From: Bacteroidetes bacterium UBA1947 | GTDB lineage: Bacteria; Bacteroidota; Bacteroidia; Chitinophagales; Chitinophagaceae | NCBI GenBank assembly: GCA_002336915.1 | Contig: DDET01000002.1 | Location: 69,209-109,298 of the forward strand | DNA: 40,090 bases | Reading direction: 5' to 3' | In this document: positions 1 to 8,719 of the stretch, piece after piece | How the letters are laid out: each line of letters opens with the position of its first letter | Position numbering within the stretch: position 1 is the first letter of the stretch | The notes under the pieces: model-generated | Databases searched by the model: none | What the model was told of the DNA's origin: nothing | What the model saw: only the letters and a program-made list of their open reading frames with translations | Program-made: the position numbers and the translations under genes

Positions 1-253
1 TTAAACAAGAGCCGATAAGTGTCGATAAAAGATAAAACCGGAAAAAACCAGAAATGATACCAAAACGTCATACGGCAATACCACAAAGCCTTTCAGCAAA
101 ATCGCCTACCAAAAACCGGAAATGTATTTTTAACCGGAAATCGGAAATGGTGGGCATACGGTATGCCGTAGAATTAAATGCGGTTAAATCCCCCAAACCA
201 AATAATTTTGTTAGCTATCGGCACGTTATAGTATATTGCCATTGAAAGATACC
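1..253. other. Intergenic region, window left edge
   Basis: No convincing gene is seen here; the one short open frame (about 54-245) has no protein-like character. The segment holds several copies of a CCGGAAA-type word and a 15-base inverted repeat (GGCATAC-G-GTATGCC, 153-167). A weak promoter-like arrangement lies at 208-239: TTG, 21 bases, then TATATTGC. It would serve the lipoprotein gene starting at 254. Confidence 0.4.
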
Positions 254-787
254 ATGCGATATATATTATCCATATTCATATTAAGCTGCCTGCTTGTTTC
301 CTGCATGAAAAAGGCAACAACCGACAATCCCGGTACCGATCCCCGCCTTAGCCGTCTTTATTGCAACGACCCCGATGCGGTGAACTACAACTGGAACTTC
401 CCCGGCACACCCGATAACAGCACCTGCTACTATCCCACCGAGGTTTTTGCCAGCGCCTATACCTTCAACGATTCTGTATATTTCAGTGATGGCCAGTACC
501 TGTTCTCTAAACTGTACACGCTGCATGTGTACCCGCTGGGCAAAACCAAGCTTGGCATAACAGGCTTTTGCGGCCCATATGACAGCCTCAAACTTACTGC
601 CGACAGGTTTTATCGCGCACAACTGGATAGCACCATTGAGAATGGCCAGCCGCTATGCAGCAACACAGATACCATAAGCGGGTATATTATACAGAATATG
701 AAAGACAGCAGCCTGCTGCAGATAGAGTTTTTGGTGGCGAGTGATACAGGCATCAATATTCATCGCGGCACGGCCACCAAGCTCTAA
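254..787 (+). CDS. Small lipoprotein of unknown function
   Basis: A 177-residue protein that I do not recognise by family. It starts with a hydrophobic signal segment ending in a lipobox (LVSC, Cys at residue 17), so it is probably a lipidated cell-envelope protein. An upstream frame extends to 236, but the signal peptide begins cleanly at the ATG at 254, which is preferred. The rest is Asp/Tyr/Thr-rich with a few cysteines, as is common in exported Bacteroidota proteins. Its stop lies 5 bases before the riboflavin synthase ATG, so the two genes are probably co-transcribed. This proximity does not imply a shared function. Confidence 0.7.
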   Translation: MRYILSIFILSCLLVSCMKKATTDNPGTDPRLSRLYCNDPDAVNYNWNFPGTPDNSTCYYPTEVFASAYTFNDSVYFSDGQYLFSKLYTLHVYPLGKTKLGITGFCGPYDSLKLTADRFYRAQLDSTIENGQPLCSNTDTISGYIIQNMKDSSLLQIEFLVASDTGINIHRGTATKL

Positions 788-792
788 GGCAC

Positions 793-1386
793 ATGTTCAC
801 AGGCATTATAGAGACCATGGGCACCATAAAAAAGGTGCTGCGCTCCGGTTCCAATATCGACTTCTGGGTGGAATGCAGCATTACGCCCGAGCTGAGGGTG
901 GACCAGTCGGTAGCGCATAATGGTGTATGCCTTACGGTGGTGGAGATAGCGGGCAATGAATACCGGGTAACCGCTGTGGACGAGACCCTGCGCAAGACCA
1001 ACCTGGGCCATTGGACGGAAGGGACTATGGTGAATATAGAGCGCTCACTAAAGGTAGGCGACAGACTGGACGGGCATTTTGTACAGGGCCATGTGGACAG
1101 CACGGCCATATGCACCGAAAGGAAGGAACTGGAGGGTAGCTGGCTATTCAGCTTCCGCTTCCCGGCGCAATTCGCAGGCCTTGTCATAGAGAAAGGCTCC
1201 ATCTGCATCAATGGTGTTAGCCTGACGGTATTTAACGTGATGAAAGATAGTTTTACCGTAACAATTATTCCTTATACATATACCCACACCAACTTCCAGC
1301 ACATTGATAAGGATACGGAAGTGAATATAGAATTTGATGTATTTGGCAAATACATGCTGCGCCAAAAGGAAATAAATACAGATTGA
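793..1386 (+). CDS. ribE: Riboflavin synthase, alpha subunit
   Basis: Riboflavin synthase (197 residues) dismutates two 6,7-dimethyl-8-ribityllumazine molecules into riboflavin and a pyrimidinedione, the last step of riboflavin synthesis in the cytoplasm. The N-terminal MFTGIIE is the family hallmark. Two lumazine-binding barrels follow, seen as repeated motifs: NGVCLTV with GHFVQGHVD in the first half, and INGVSLTV with TIIPYTYTHTNF in the second. The length is normal for the homotrimeric enzyme. No other rib gene is nearby, so the pathway is dispersed in this genome. The gene follows the lipoprotein gene by 5 bases. No FMN riboswitch is evident upstream. Confidence 0.96.
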   Translation: MFTGIIETMGTIKKVLRSGSNIDFWVECSITPELRVDQSVAHNGVCLTVVEIAGNEYRVTAVDETLRKTNLGHWTEGTMVNIERSLKVGDRLDGHFVQGHVDSTAICTERKELEGSWLFSFRFPAQFAGLVIEKGSICINGVSLTVFNVMKDSFTVTIIPYTYTHTNFQHIDKDTEVNIEFDVFGKYMLRQKEINTD

Positions 1387-1447
1387 TACGTACCTTGCAG
1401 GCTGGTGGGATCTTACGCTTTATTTATTTCCCCCTTTTACCCCTTGT

Positions 1448-3205
1448 ATGCAGAAAATAGATCTAAAACCGGAGTATGACATTGTTGTCATAGGGGCCGG
1501 CGTTGGCGGCCTTACAGCTGCTGCCTTACTCAGCAAGGCGGGCTACAGTGTATGTGTGCTGGAGAAAGAGCCGCATGCAGGTGGCTATCTTGCGGGTTTC
1601 CGTCGCAAGGAGTTCCGTTTTGATACGGCGATACATTGGCTAAACCAGTGTGCACCCGGTGGTATGGCGCATAAGATATTTGAGATACTGGGTTCTGATC
1701 ACCCCAATGCTATTTCGCAAAAGCGCATACGCCGCTACAAGGGCGATACCTTCGACTACCTGCTTACCAACAACCCCGATGAGCTGCGCGACCAGTGGAT
1801 AAAGGAGTTCCCGCACGAAAAGGAAGGACTGATACGCTTCTTCAAAGCAGCAAAAAAGCTGGGTAAGTCATTCGATAACTTCAGCAACATCTTCCGTACC
1901 GAAGAAACAATGACCTTCTTCGAAAAGATGCGGAACAAAATAAACTTGCTCAAATTTGCTATACCATTCATACCCTACATTACCTACAGTGGCGAGAAGG
2001 GCATAAAGAAAGGCCTCAACAAATTTTTTAAAGAGGACGATCTGCAAAAGGTATTTGCCTCGGATACGGAGCTGTTATCCTGCCTGGTGCCTATAGGCTG
2101 GGCCTACTATGGCGACTTCCAGAGCCCGCCCAAAGGTGGCAGCCAGGTGATACCGGAATGGATGCAGCACATCATAGAGTACTATAAGAACGACCTGTAC
2201 TTTAAGTGCAAGGTAAAAGAGATACTGCTGGATGGCGATACTGCTACCGGTGTGCGCTTTGAATGCAGGGGCACAGAATACAACGTGAAGAGCAAGTACG
2301 TAATAGCAGCCTGCGATGTGGAAACGCTATACGAGAAAATGCTGCCGGAACATGTAGTGCCTGCCAAGCTGAAAAAGACATTGAAGGGCGCTGAGCTATA
2401 CAGTTCTTCAGTCACTTTATCTATAGCGCTCGACTGCCCGACCGAAGAGCTGGGCTTTAACGAGGAGTTCGTGCACATGGCCAGCGAGAATGTGCCGCGC
2501 GGCCAGCACAGCAGTGGCGACCCTATGAACAGCGAGATAAGTATACTGGCCCCTTCGCTCAGGGATAAATCGCTGGCGCCTGAGGGTTGCGGTACGCTTA
2601 CCATCTATATGCCTGCCTTTATGGACTACCAGAACAACTGGCAGACAAGCACGGATGCGGAAGGCAACTATGTGCGTAACGAGGCTTATAAAAAATTGAA
2701 GAACGAGCTGGCCGAGATCATACTAAAAAGGGTAGAAGACAAGATAGCCCCGGGCCTGCGCTCGCACATACTGTTCTACGACGTGGCTACACCTGTAACA
2801 CACTGGCGCTATACCGGCAACAGGAACGGCAGCATGATGGGCGCTAAACCCGGTCGTGAGAATATGCAGGGCAAGGTAGCCCACTACCAGACACCGGTGA
2901 AGAACCTGCTGCTGGGTGGCCATTGGGCCGAGCTGGGCGGTGGTGTGCCGATAGCCGTGAAAGCAGGCGCCAATGCGGCATTGCTGATCTTTAAGAAAGA
3001 GAACCCCAAAGCATTTAAGATACTGGCTGAATATATGGATGGCAAGACAACTGCCAATGCAGTGATACACTCACCCATCTTTAAGCCTTACGATAACTCA
3101 TGGGTACAGGCACCTACACCTGCACAAAAACTAGCCATGCGCAAAGCTGCCGGCCAAACTGCCGACGCCCTGCAGGAAGAAGAAGAGGAAGAAGTGGAAG
3201 AGTAA
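1448..3205 (+). CDS. FAD-dependent oxidoreductase, carotenoid isomerase/phytoene desaturase-like
   Basis: A 585-residue flavoprotein. The N-terminus has a dinucleotide-binding Rossmann motif (VVIGAGVGGLTAA, about residues 13-25), then an acidic residue at the end of strand 2 (VLEKE) and the GGY segment typical of the phytoene desaturase/CrtISO/retinol saturase superfamily. Near the C-terminus, LLLGGHWAELGGGVPIAV is the second FAD-contacting motif. The probable job is desaturation, saturation or isomerisation of a polyene or other hydrophobic lipid, but the substrate cannot be read from the sequence. The protein ends in an unusual run of glutamates. Its stop directly abuts that of the converging CHAD gene. 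Confidence 0.85.
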   Translation: MQKIDLKPEYDIVVIGAGVGGLTAAALLSKAGYSVCVLEKEPHAGGYLAGFRRKEFRFDTAIHWLNQCAPGGMAHKIFEILGSDHPNAISQKRIRRYKGDTFDYLLTNNPDELRDQWIKEFPHEKEGLIRFFKAAKKLGKSFDNFSNIFRTEETMTFFEKMRNKINLLKFAIPFIPYITYSGEKGIKKGLNKFFKEDDLQKVFASDTELLSCLVPIGWAYYGDFQSPPKGGSQVIPEWMQHIIEYYKNDLYFKCKVKEILLDGDTATGVRFECRGTEYNVKSKYVIAACDVETLYEKMLPEHVVPAKLKKTLKGAELYSSSVTLSIALDCPTEELGFNEEFVHMASENVPRGQHSSGDPMNSEISILAPSLRDKSLAPEGCGTLTIYMPAFMDYQNNWQTSTDAEGNYVRNEAYKKLKNELAEIILKRVEDKIAPGLRSHILFYDVATPVTHWRYTGNRNGSMMGAKPGRENMQGKVAHYQTPVKNLLLGGHWAELGGGVPIAVKAGANAALLIFKKENPKAFKILAEYMDGKTTANAVIHSPIFKPYDNSWVQAPTPAQKLAMRKAAGQTADALQEEEEEEVEE

Positions 3206-4009
3206 TTATTTAAGTGCGGCTGCGGTTACAAATCTTTTCAGCTCTTTCAGCAGTACTTGTTTGTGCGCTTCTTTGAGCTTATGTTCCTTGTTGCTTAATG
3301 TACTGAGTGCTTTCTTTTCCTGCGCTTTTTTCACCAGCGGCAAATAGGATAATTGGCTTTCCAGTACCAGGCGCTCATCATTATAATCGCCCAGCAGATC
3401 GGATAAATGATCGAGTTTGCTGAGTGGCAGGTGGGCAATTTTAGCATAAGCTTTGGGCCAGTACTTTTCGGCAAGCTTTGTGTTGTACAGCATATCTTTC
3501 ACGCTCTTGCGGCCTGTGTGTATCTGCTCATCATCGGGGCTGCTATCCGCAATATCCTCCAGTACTTTGATATGCTCTTTCAGGAAACATACAAAAGCTC
3601 TCGAGCCGATCTTATGTATCTCTTTACCATTCAGCTTTTTAGCAAAGTTTTTGATAGTAGCTGCTTTGTAATGTTGCTGCCATGCAACCTTATTGAGGCT
3701 GATGATCTCCTCCAGTTTTTGTACATAGCCCGGCAGGGCTGCCTTTTGCTTTGTTATTTTCTTGCTTTCCAGCTGTGCGTTCCGTATCTCCCCGGTTATA
3801 TCGTAGAGCCGCTTGAGCTTCTTGCCGAGTTCCATTTTGGATTGTCCCTTCACGCTTTCCATCAGGCGCAGGAAGGCACGTAATTTCTTCACCGCCACAC
3901 GGAATGCATGTATCGACTCTTCATCGAAACCGGGGGCTATCAATGCGGCGGCATCTGCTACATCATCCAGCTTACTGTTCAATATTTCCATCGCCTTCTC
4001 CTTATTCAT
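3206..4009 (-). CDS. CHAD domain-containing protein
   Basis: A 267-residue helical, lysine-rich protein matching the CHAD domain (conserved histidine alpha-helical domain). The signature is His followed by R-V-x2-K-K-L-R-x-F-L-R (near residues 35-48). A second half repeats the pattern with basic residues and conserved histidines (HTGRKSVKDMLYNTK). CHAD domains bind inorganic polyphosphate and are often near polyphosphate or CYTH-type triphosphatase genes, but no such partner is present here. The gene is divergent from the glycosyltransferase and converges with the flavoprotein gene with no gap. It is probably cytoplasmic, as there is no signal peptide. Confidence 0.85.
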   Translation of the reverse strand: MNKEKAMEILNSKLDDVADAAALIAPGFDEESIHAFRVAVKKLRAFLRLMESVKGQSKMELGKKLKRLYDITGEIRNAQLESKKITKQKAALPGYVQKLEEIISLNKVAWQQHYKAATIKNFAKKLNGKEIHKIGSRAFVCFLKEHIKVLEDIADSSPDDEQIHTGRKSVKDMLYNTKLAEKYWPKAYAKIAHLPLSKLDHLSDLLGDYNDERLVLESQLSYLPLVKKAQEKKALSTLSNKEHKLKEAHKQVLLKELKRFVTAAALK

Positions 4010-4125
4010 ATCCGCATGCTAAATATATCCTTCATAAAATTACGAAACATATAGGGCCATAAAGATGATCTTCGTTATAAGTGCTTTAATTAATTGCTAT
4101 TTTTAGGGTCCAATAAAACTTGCTG

Positions 4126-5283
4126 ATGCGTATTGCCTTCGATGCAAAGAGAGCTTTTCAGAATACCACGGGGCTGGGTAACTACAGCCGTGTGCTCTTT
4201 GACCGCTTTGCGCAGGATTTCCCACAGCATGAGTATTACCTGATGGCGCCAAAGCTGACGGATAACTACAAGCTGCCGAAGATCCCGAATATGCATGTGG
4301 TTACGCCTTCCGGCATTGATAAGATGTTCCCATCGGTATGGCGGAGCAACTGGGTGAAAGAAGACCTGAAAAAACGAGGCATACAATTATACCACGGTCT
4401 TAGCCACGAGATACCGATAGGCATACAGCATACGGGCATTAAGTCGGTAGTGACCATGCACGACCTGATATTTGAGTACTTTCCGGAACAGTACAAGCCA
4501 CTGGATGTGCAGATGTACCGGGGCAAATTCAAGAATGCCTGTGCCAATGCCGACCGCGTAATAGCCATCAGCAATAAGACCCGCGAGGACCTTATCAACA
4601 TGTACAAGGTGCCGGAGGAGAAGATAACGGTCTGCTACCAGTCCTGCGACAGTATCTACGAGCGGGTGACCACCGAGGAGGAACGCGAGATAATAAAAGC
4701 AAAATACCGCCTGCCTGAGAAATACTTTTTGAATGTGGGTTCCATAATAGAGCGTAAGAACCTGCTGAATGTATGTAAGGCATTGAATGCATTGAAGGAC
4801 CGGCTTGATACGCCACTTGTGGTAATAGGCTCCGGCAATAACAAGTATGCTGCCGAGGTGAAAGCCTACCTTAAAGAGCAGCAGATGGAAGACAGGGTGA
4901 TATTCCTCGAGGAGCGCCCGGAGGCTAAAGAGCCTGATTTTAAAAACTCGCGCGACTTCCCGGCCATCTACCAGGCCGCTGATATGTTGCTCTATCCTTC
5001 TATTTATGAAGGCTTTGGCCTGCCCGTGCTTGAAGCGCTGTGGAGCAGGCTGCCCATCATCACATCCAATACATCCTGCCTGCCCGAAACGGGTGGCAAT
5101 GCTGCGCTGTATATTGACCCCACAAGTGTGGATGAGCTGGCTGAGGCTATCCTTCAAGTATCTGTTGATGATTCGCTAAGATTGCAAATGAGCAGCAGGG
5201 GTATACTGCATGCACAGAAATTTGCCCCCAAGCTATGTGCTGCAAATGTGATGAAGGTGTACGAAGACCTGTTCCAATTTTAG
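4126..5283 (+). CDS. Glycosyltransferase, GT4 (GT-B) family
   Basis: A 385-residue GT-B glycosyltransferase of the GT4 type. It transfers a sugar from a nucleotide-sugar donor, probably to a lipid-linked glycan or cell-surface polysaccharide. Evidence includes the N-terminal IAFDAKRAF and TGLGNYSR acceptor-side loop, the donor-side VGSIIERKNL, and the E-x7-E motif in PSIYEGFGLPVLEAL near residue 300. The frame opens with TTG at 4120, but the ATG at 4126 gives the natural N-terminus. It is an isolated gene, not part of a visible polysaccharide cluster, so the acceptor is unknown. The stop overlaps that of the next, converging gene by 4 bases. Confidence 0.9.
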   Translation: MRIAFDAKRAFQNTTGLGNYSRVLFDRFAQDFPQHEYYLMAPKLTDNYKLPKIPNMHVVTPSGIDKMFPSVWRSNWVKEDLKKRGIQLYHGLSHEIPIGIQHTGIKSVVTMHDLIFEYFPEQYKPLDVQMYRGKFKNACANADRVIAISNKTREDLINMYKVPEEKITVCYQSCDSIYERVTTEEEREIIKAKYRLPEKYFLNVGSIIERKNLLNVCKALNALKDRLDTPLVVIGSGNNKYAAEVKAYLKEQQMEDRVIFLEERPEAKEPDFKNSRDFPAIYQAADMLLYPSIYEGFGLPVLEALWSRLPIITSNTSCLPETGGNAALYIDPTSVDELAEAILQVSVDDSLRLQMSSRGILHAQKFAPKLCAANVMKVYEDLFQF

Positions 5284-6002
5284 TCTTCACTCACGCGTGT
5301 GATGGTTGTATGCCTGCGGGTGTTGAAATATGTTTTAGGGTCAAGCAGCTCACCTGTTTCGGCATTGATGAAAATATCCGAGGACATTGCTTCCTTGAAC
5401 GATTTTTGTGGTGTGGAACGTGCTTCTTCCAAGGTCAATGTGTTAGCCGCTCTTTCTTCTTCGGAAGGGATGTGGAAGAGGTGCCAGGTGAAGAGCCTGC
5501 CGCTATCGCTGTAATTTATACCTGCCTGTGTATGCGGGTCTACTTTCTTATTGTTACTGGTAGCGATCTGCATGGCCTCCTGCTTTGATATAAAATGGCA
5601 GGGCTCATTCTTCATCACGAATTCAGGTATGAAATTAAGGTCGGGCGTATTGGTCAGTTCCCATTTGGCATTGAACTCCAGGAATATCCTGCCGGAGATA
5701 CTATCGTACAGGTGGCATTGGGGGTATTTATAATCGAGCGTGTAATACACACCCGTTTTGAGGGGTGTTCCCTTAGCTGCCTGTGCATCTTGCAGCTCTG
5801 CCCATTGCACTTCGCCCTTGCTGTCTTTGTAGCTAAAGTATCCATGCTTATTCATGGTGCAGTGACTGAATATCTGCTCATTCACCAGGCTGTGTAATGC
5901 CTTATCGGCTTTGGCTTTTATTGCTGCCATAGTATATTCCTGCGCATAGATACTCGCAGATGGCAGCATGCATAAGACCAGTAGCTTTTTAAGAGCAGGC
6001 AT
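5280..6002 (-). CDS. Secreted protein of unknown function, possibly PepSY-like
   Basis: A 240-residue protein with a signal peptide ending near SIYAQ, so exported to the periplasm or beyond. I do not recognise a family with certainty. The C-terminal part has the order ISKQEAMQIA, then an aromatic-rich strand with FTWHLF, then INAETGELL, which resembles the PepSY fold (helix, strand, D/NA-x-TG turn). PepSY modules often act as inhibitory or binding domains in envelope proteins. It converges with the glycosyltransferase gene with a 4-base overlap of stops. No operon partner is visible. Confidence 0.6.
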   Translation of the reverse strand: MPALKKLLVLCMLPSASIYAQEYTMAAIKAKADKALHSLVNEQIFSHCTMNKHGYFSYKDSKGEVQWAELQDAQAAKGTPLKTGVYYTLDYKYPQCHLYDSISGRIFLEFNAKWELTNTPDLNFIPEFVMKNEPCHFISKQEAMQIATSNNKKVDPHTQAGINYSDSGRLFTWHLFHIPSEEERAANTLTLEEARSTPQKSFKEAMSSDIFINAETGELLDPKTYFNTRRHTTITRVSED

Positions 6003-6050
6003 ACAAGGAATTTTGTATGTCGAAAATAAGGATAAATATTAAAAGATGTG

Positions 6051-6209
6051 GCATCCTGAGCGACAGCGAAGGAACCGCCAAATAGCAATCCCGGTGCTGA
6101 TAATTTAGCGACGTTGTGACATAGTTCGTCCAGCATGCAACTGCAATAGAATATGTCCGCATCTTCAGAATCACTTCCCGGCAGTTCCTTCGCTATCGCT
6201 TAGGATGAC
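6051..6209. repeat. Imperfect inverted-repeat unit (MITE- or REP-like)
   Basis: Two arms of about 30 bases face each other. The left arm (6051-6079) contains CATCCTGAGCGACAGCGAAG. The reverse complement of the right arm (6180-6209) contains CATCCTAAGCGATAGCGAAG, followed by near-identical GGAA[C/T]GCC ends. About 100 bases separate them, with no open reading frame. The unit sits between a secreted-protein gene and the pnp terminator. The layout is that of a small non-autonomous repeat. Confidence 0.6.
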
Positions 6210-6224
6210 AGGTTGTAAATAAGA

Positions 6225-6251
6225 AAAGGATCGCACAACGTGCGATCCTTT
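6225..6251 (-). terminator. Rho-independent terminator of pnp
   Basis: A perfect 12-bp stem (AAAGGATCGCAC paired with GTGCGATCCTTT) with a 3-base loop lies 21 bases beyond the pnp stop codon. Read on the minus strand it is followed by a T-rich tract (TTTTCTTATTT), which fits intrinsic termination of pnp transcripts. Confidence 0.85.
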
Positions 6252-6272
6252 CATCAATGTTATAAGCAATCC

Positions 6273-8648
6273 TTACAGGGCCAGGTCAGCATCATCACTG
6301 GCGCTGCTAGCTTCCTGTTGTGGTTGTACTTGTTCTTTTACCTGTTGCTCACCGCTGTTCTCGTTGTGCTCCTGCTTAGGGCGGTCGCCACCATGACGGC
6401 GCTCTCCACCTTCTTTACGGTCGCCACGATCACGACGGTCGCCACGATCACCACCACTGCGGCGGTCGCCACGGTCTCCGCGATCACCACGGTCGCTGCG
6501 TTCGCGCTTTTCAGGTTCTACATAACCTTCAGGCTTTGGCGTAAGCACTTTGCGGCTCAGGCGCAGTTTGCCCGTTTTAGGGTCTGTACCTACCAGCTTA
6601 ATTTTTATCTTATCGCCTTCCTTCAATACACCTTCCAGTGAGTCGAGGCGCTTCCAGCTAACTTCGGATATGTGCAGCAAACCTTGCTTGCCGGGCAGGA
6701 ACTCTACGAATGCACCGAAGGGCATAATGCTCTTCACGGTACCTTCATATTCAGCACCTATCTCGGGTACCAGCACGATGCCCTTTATCCAGGCCATTGC
6801 TTTGTCAATGTTCTCTTTATTGGCAGCAAATACTTTGATAAGGCCCTGCTCACCAACTTCTTCGATATTGATGGTAGTGCCTGTCTCACGCTGTATCTCC
6901 TGTATCACTTTACCACCCGGGCCTATCACAGCGCCTATGAATTCACGGTCAATGTTCAGTTGCTCGATGCGTGGTGCGTGTGGTTTCAGTTCCGCGCGGT
7001 AGCTTGGCATGCATTGGTACATAGCTTCCAGTATGTGGAGGCGGCCTTTACGTGCCTGCTCCAGTGCCTGCATCATCACTTCCATGCTGAGTCCATCTAC
7101 TTTGATATCCATCTGGATGCCGCAGATACCATCGCGTGTGCCGGTAACCTTAAAGTCCATATCACCCAGGTGATCTTCATCGCCAAGGATATCGGTAAGG
7201 ATAGCGAACTTGTTGTTCTCGCCCGAGATAAGGCCCATTGCCACACCACTTACGTGCTTAGGCATTGGTACACCTGCATCCATAAGCGCCAGTGAACCGG
7301 CACATACGGTAGCCATAGATGAAGAACCGTTCGATTCAAGTATATCTGATACTACACGTACAGTGTATGGGTAATCGTCTTTTGGCATCATCTGCTTCAG
7401 TGAGCGCATGGCAAGATTACCATGGCCTACTTCGCGACGGCCGGGGCCTCGCATCATCTTGATCTCGCCTGTTGAGAATGGCGGGAAGTTATAATGCAGT
7501 ATGAATTTCATGTAGTCGGATGTCTGCGCAGTTTCCAGCAGCAGCTCATCTTGTGTGGTACCCAGTGTTACGGTGGTAAGCGACTGTGTTTCGCCACGTG
7601 TAAACAGTGCAGAACCGTGTGGTGAAGGCAGGAGGTCTGTTTCCATTGTCAGCACACGCACTTCGTCCAGCTTGCGGCCATCCAGGCGCACACGCTCATC
7701 GAGCATCATATTGCGGATGATCTTCTTTTCCAGATCGTGGAAGTACATGCTAACCAGTGCAGCATCTTCAGGCTTTAGCGGGTTTTCTTCTGTGAACTGC
7801 GCGAGGTATTCCGTTTTGATAGCTTTGAAAGCATCACCACGCTCATGCTTAGGCAATGCGCCTTTTGCTACTGCGTATATTTTGTCTTTGCCGTATGCTT
7901 CTATCTGTGCTTCCAGTTCAGGATTGGTGTAAGGCTTGGTATATTCACGTTTGCCTTTAACCCCTACTTTGTCACGCAGTTCTTCCTGCAGTTTCACCTG
8001 CCTGTGTATAGCCGCATGGCCTATTTCAATAGCTTTCAATAAACCTGCTTCATCGCACTCTTTACCTTCACCTTCCACCATCATGATGTTCTTGTCGGTA
8101 GCAGCTACTATAATGTTGATGTCAGCATCCACAGCCTGGCTGCGGGTAGGGTTTACTACGAATTCGCCATTGATGCGGGCAACACGTACTTCGGATATGA
8201 TCTCCTGTATCGGCACATCGGACACTGCAAGTGCAGCAGATGCAGCGAGGCATGCCAGTGTATCGGGCATGATCTCGGGATCAGATGAAATAAGGGTAAC
8301 CAGTACCTGCACTTCACACAGGTAATCATCAGGGAACAAAGGACGTAAAGCGCGGTCTATAAGGCGCGATATAAGTATTTCGTAATCGTTAAGGCGTGCT
8401 TCACGCTTAAAGAATGAACCGGGGATGCGGCCTGCAGATGCAAACTTTTCCTGGTAATCAACGCTGAGCGGGAAGAAAGATTGGCCTGGTTTCGGCTCCG
8501 TATTAGCTACAACGGTAGCCAATATCATACAGTTACCCATGCGTACCACAACCGAGCCATCGGCCTGGCGGGCCATTTTGCCCGTTTCTATGGATATCTC
8601 GCGACCGTCATCCAGTTTGTAGGAAACGGATATTGGGTTTGGAATCAT
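6273..8648 (-). CDS. pnp: Polynucleotide phosphorylase
   Basis: Polyribonucleotide nucleotidyltransferase degrades RNA 3' to 5' by phosphorolysis, releasing nucleoside diphosphates, and works in the RNA-decay machinery. At 791 residues it has the full architecture: two RNase PH core domains (the second with NGSSSMATVCAGS and the metal-binding GDEDHLGDMDFK), a KH domain (GAVIGPGGKVI), and an S1 domain (YEGTVKSIMPFGAFVEF). It is longer than the roughly 710-residue E. coli enzyme because of a C-terminal tail built of RG/RGD-type repeats followed by a Gln/Glu-rich end. It lies directly after rpsO in the classical order, separated by an intrinsic terminator. Confidence 0.98.
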   Translation of the reverse strand: MIPNPISVSYKLDDGREISIETGKMARQADGSVVVRMGNCMILATVVANTEPKPGQSFFPLSVDYQEKFASAGRIPGSFFKREARLNDYEILISRLIDRALRPLFPDDYLCEVQVLVTLISSDPEIMPDTLACLAASAALAVSDVPIQEIISEVRVARINGEFVVNPTRSQAVDADINIIVAATDKNIMMVEGEGKECDEAGLLKAIEIGHAAIHRQVKLQEELRDKVGVKGKREYTKPYTNPELEAQIEAYGKDKIYAVAKGALPKHERGDAFKAIKTEYLAQFTEENPLKPEDAALVSMYFHDLEKKIIRNMMLDERVRLDGRKLDEVRVLTMETDLLPSPHGSALFTRGETQSLTTVTLGTTQDELLLETAQTSDYMKFILHYNFPPFSTGEIKMMRGPGRREVGHGNLAMRSLKQMMPKDDYPYTVRVVSDILESNGSSSMATVCAGSLALMDAGVPMPKHVSGVAMGLISGENNKFAILTDILGDEDHLGDMDFKVTGTRDGICGIQMDIKVDGLSMEVMMQALEQARKGRLHILEAMYQCMPSYRAELKPHAPRIEQLNIDREFIGAVIGPGGKVIQEIQRETGTTINIEEVGEQGLIKVFAANKENIDKAMAWIKGIVLVPEIGAEYEGTVKSIMPFGAFVEFLPGKQGLLHISEVSWKRLDSLEGVLKEGDKIKIKLVGTDPKTGKLRLSRKVLTPKPEGYVEPEKRERSDRGDRGDRGDRRSGGDRGDRRDRGDRKEGGERRHGGDRPKQEHNENSGEQQVKEQVQPQQEASSASDDADLAL
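6405..6515 (-). repeat. Low-complexity repeat encoding the Arg/Gly/Asp tail of Pnp
   Basis: Degenerate 9-base units of the type GGTCGCCACGATC recur through this stretch and encode serial D-R-G-D-R-R tripeptide-like repeats. Such basic, glycine-rich tails usually bind RNA or other proteins. The repeat could vary in length between strains by slippage. Confidence 0.75.
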
Positions 8649-8671
8649 AAAATAATATTTAAATATGTTGT

Positions 8672-8706
8672 AAAAAAACTATTCCCAACTATGTAGTTGG
8701 GAATAG
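8672..8706 (-). terminator. Intrinsic terminator between rpsO and pnp
   Basis: A perfect 13-base inverted repeat (CTATTCCCAACTA and its complement, 8679-8706) is followed on the minus strand by seven T residues (8678-8672). It lies 14 bases after the rpsO stop and 24 bases before the pnp start. It should end most rpsO transcripts or supply a processing site, as in the E. coli rpsO-pnp operon. pnp then depends on readthrough or on a promoter not recognised here. Confidence 0.85.
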
Positions 8707-8719
8707 CAAAATGAATGGC

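Noticed and set aside
4387..5157. 256-residue minus-strand frame inside the glycosyltransferase gene
   Set aside because: It is a shadow of a clear GT4 gene, with no recognisable motif of its own.
6240..6641. Plus-strand frame rich in Thr/Val over the pnp C-terminus
   Set aside because: Low-complexity antisense of the RG repeat; no independent support.
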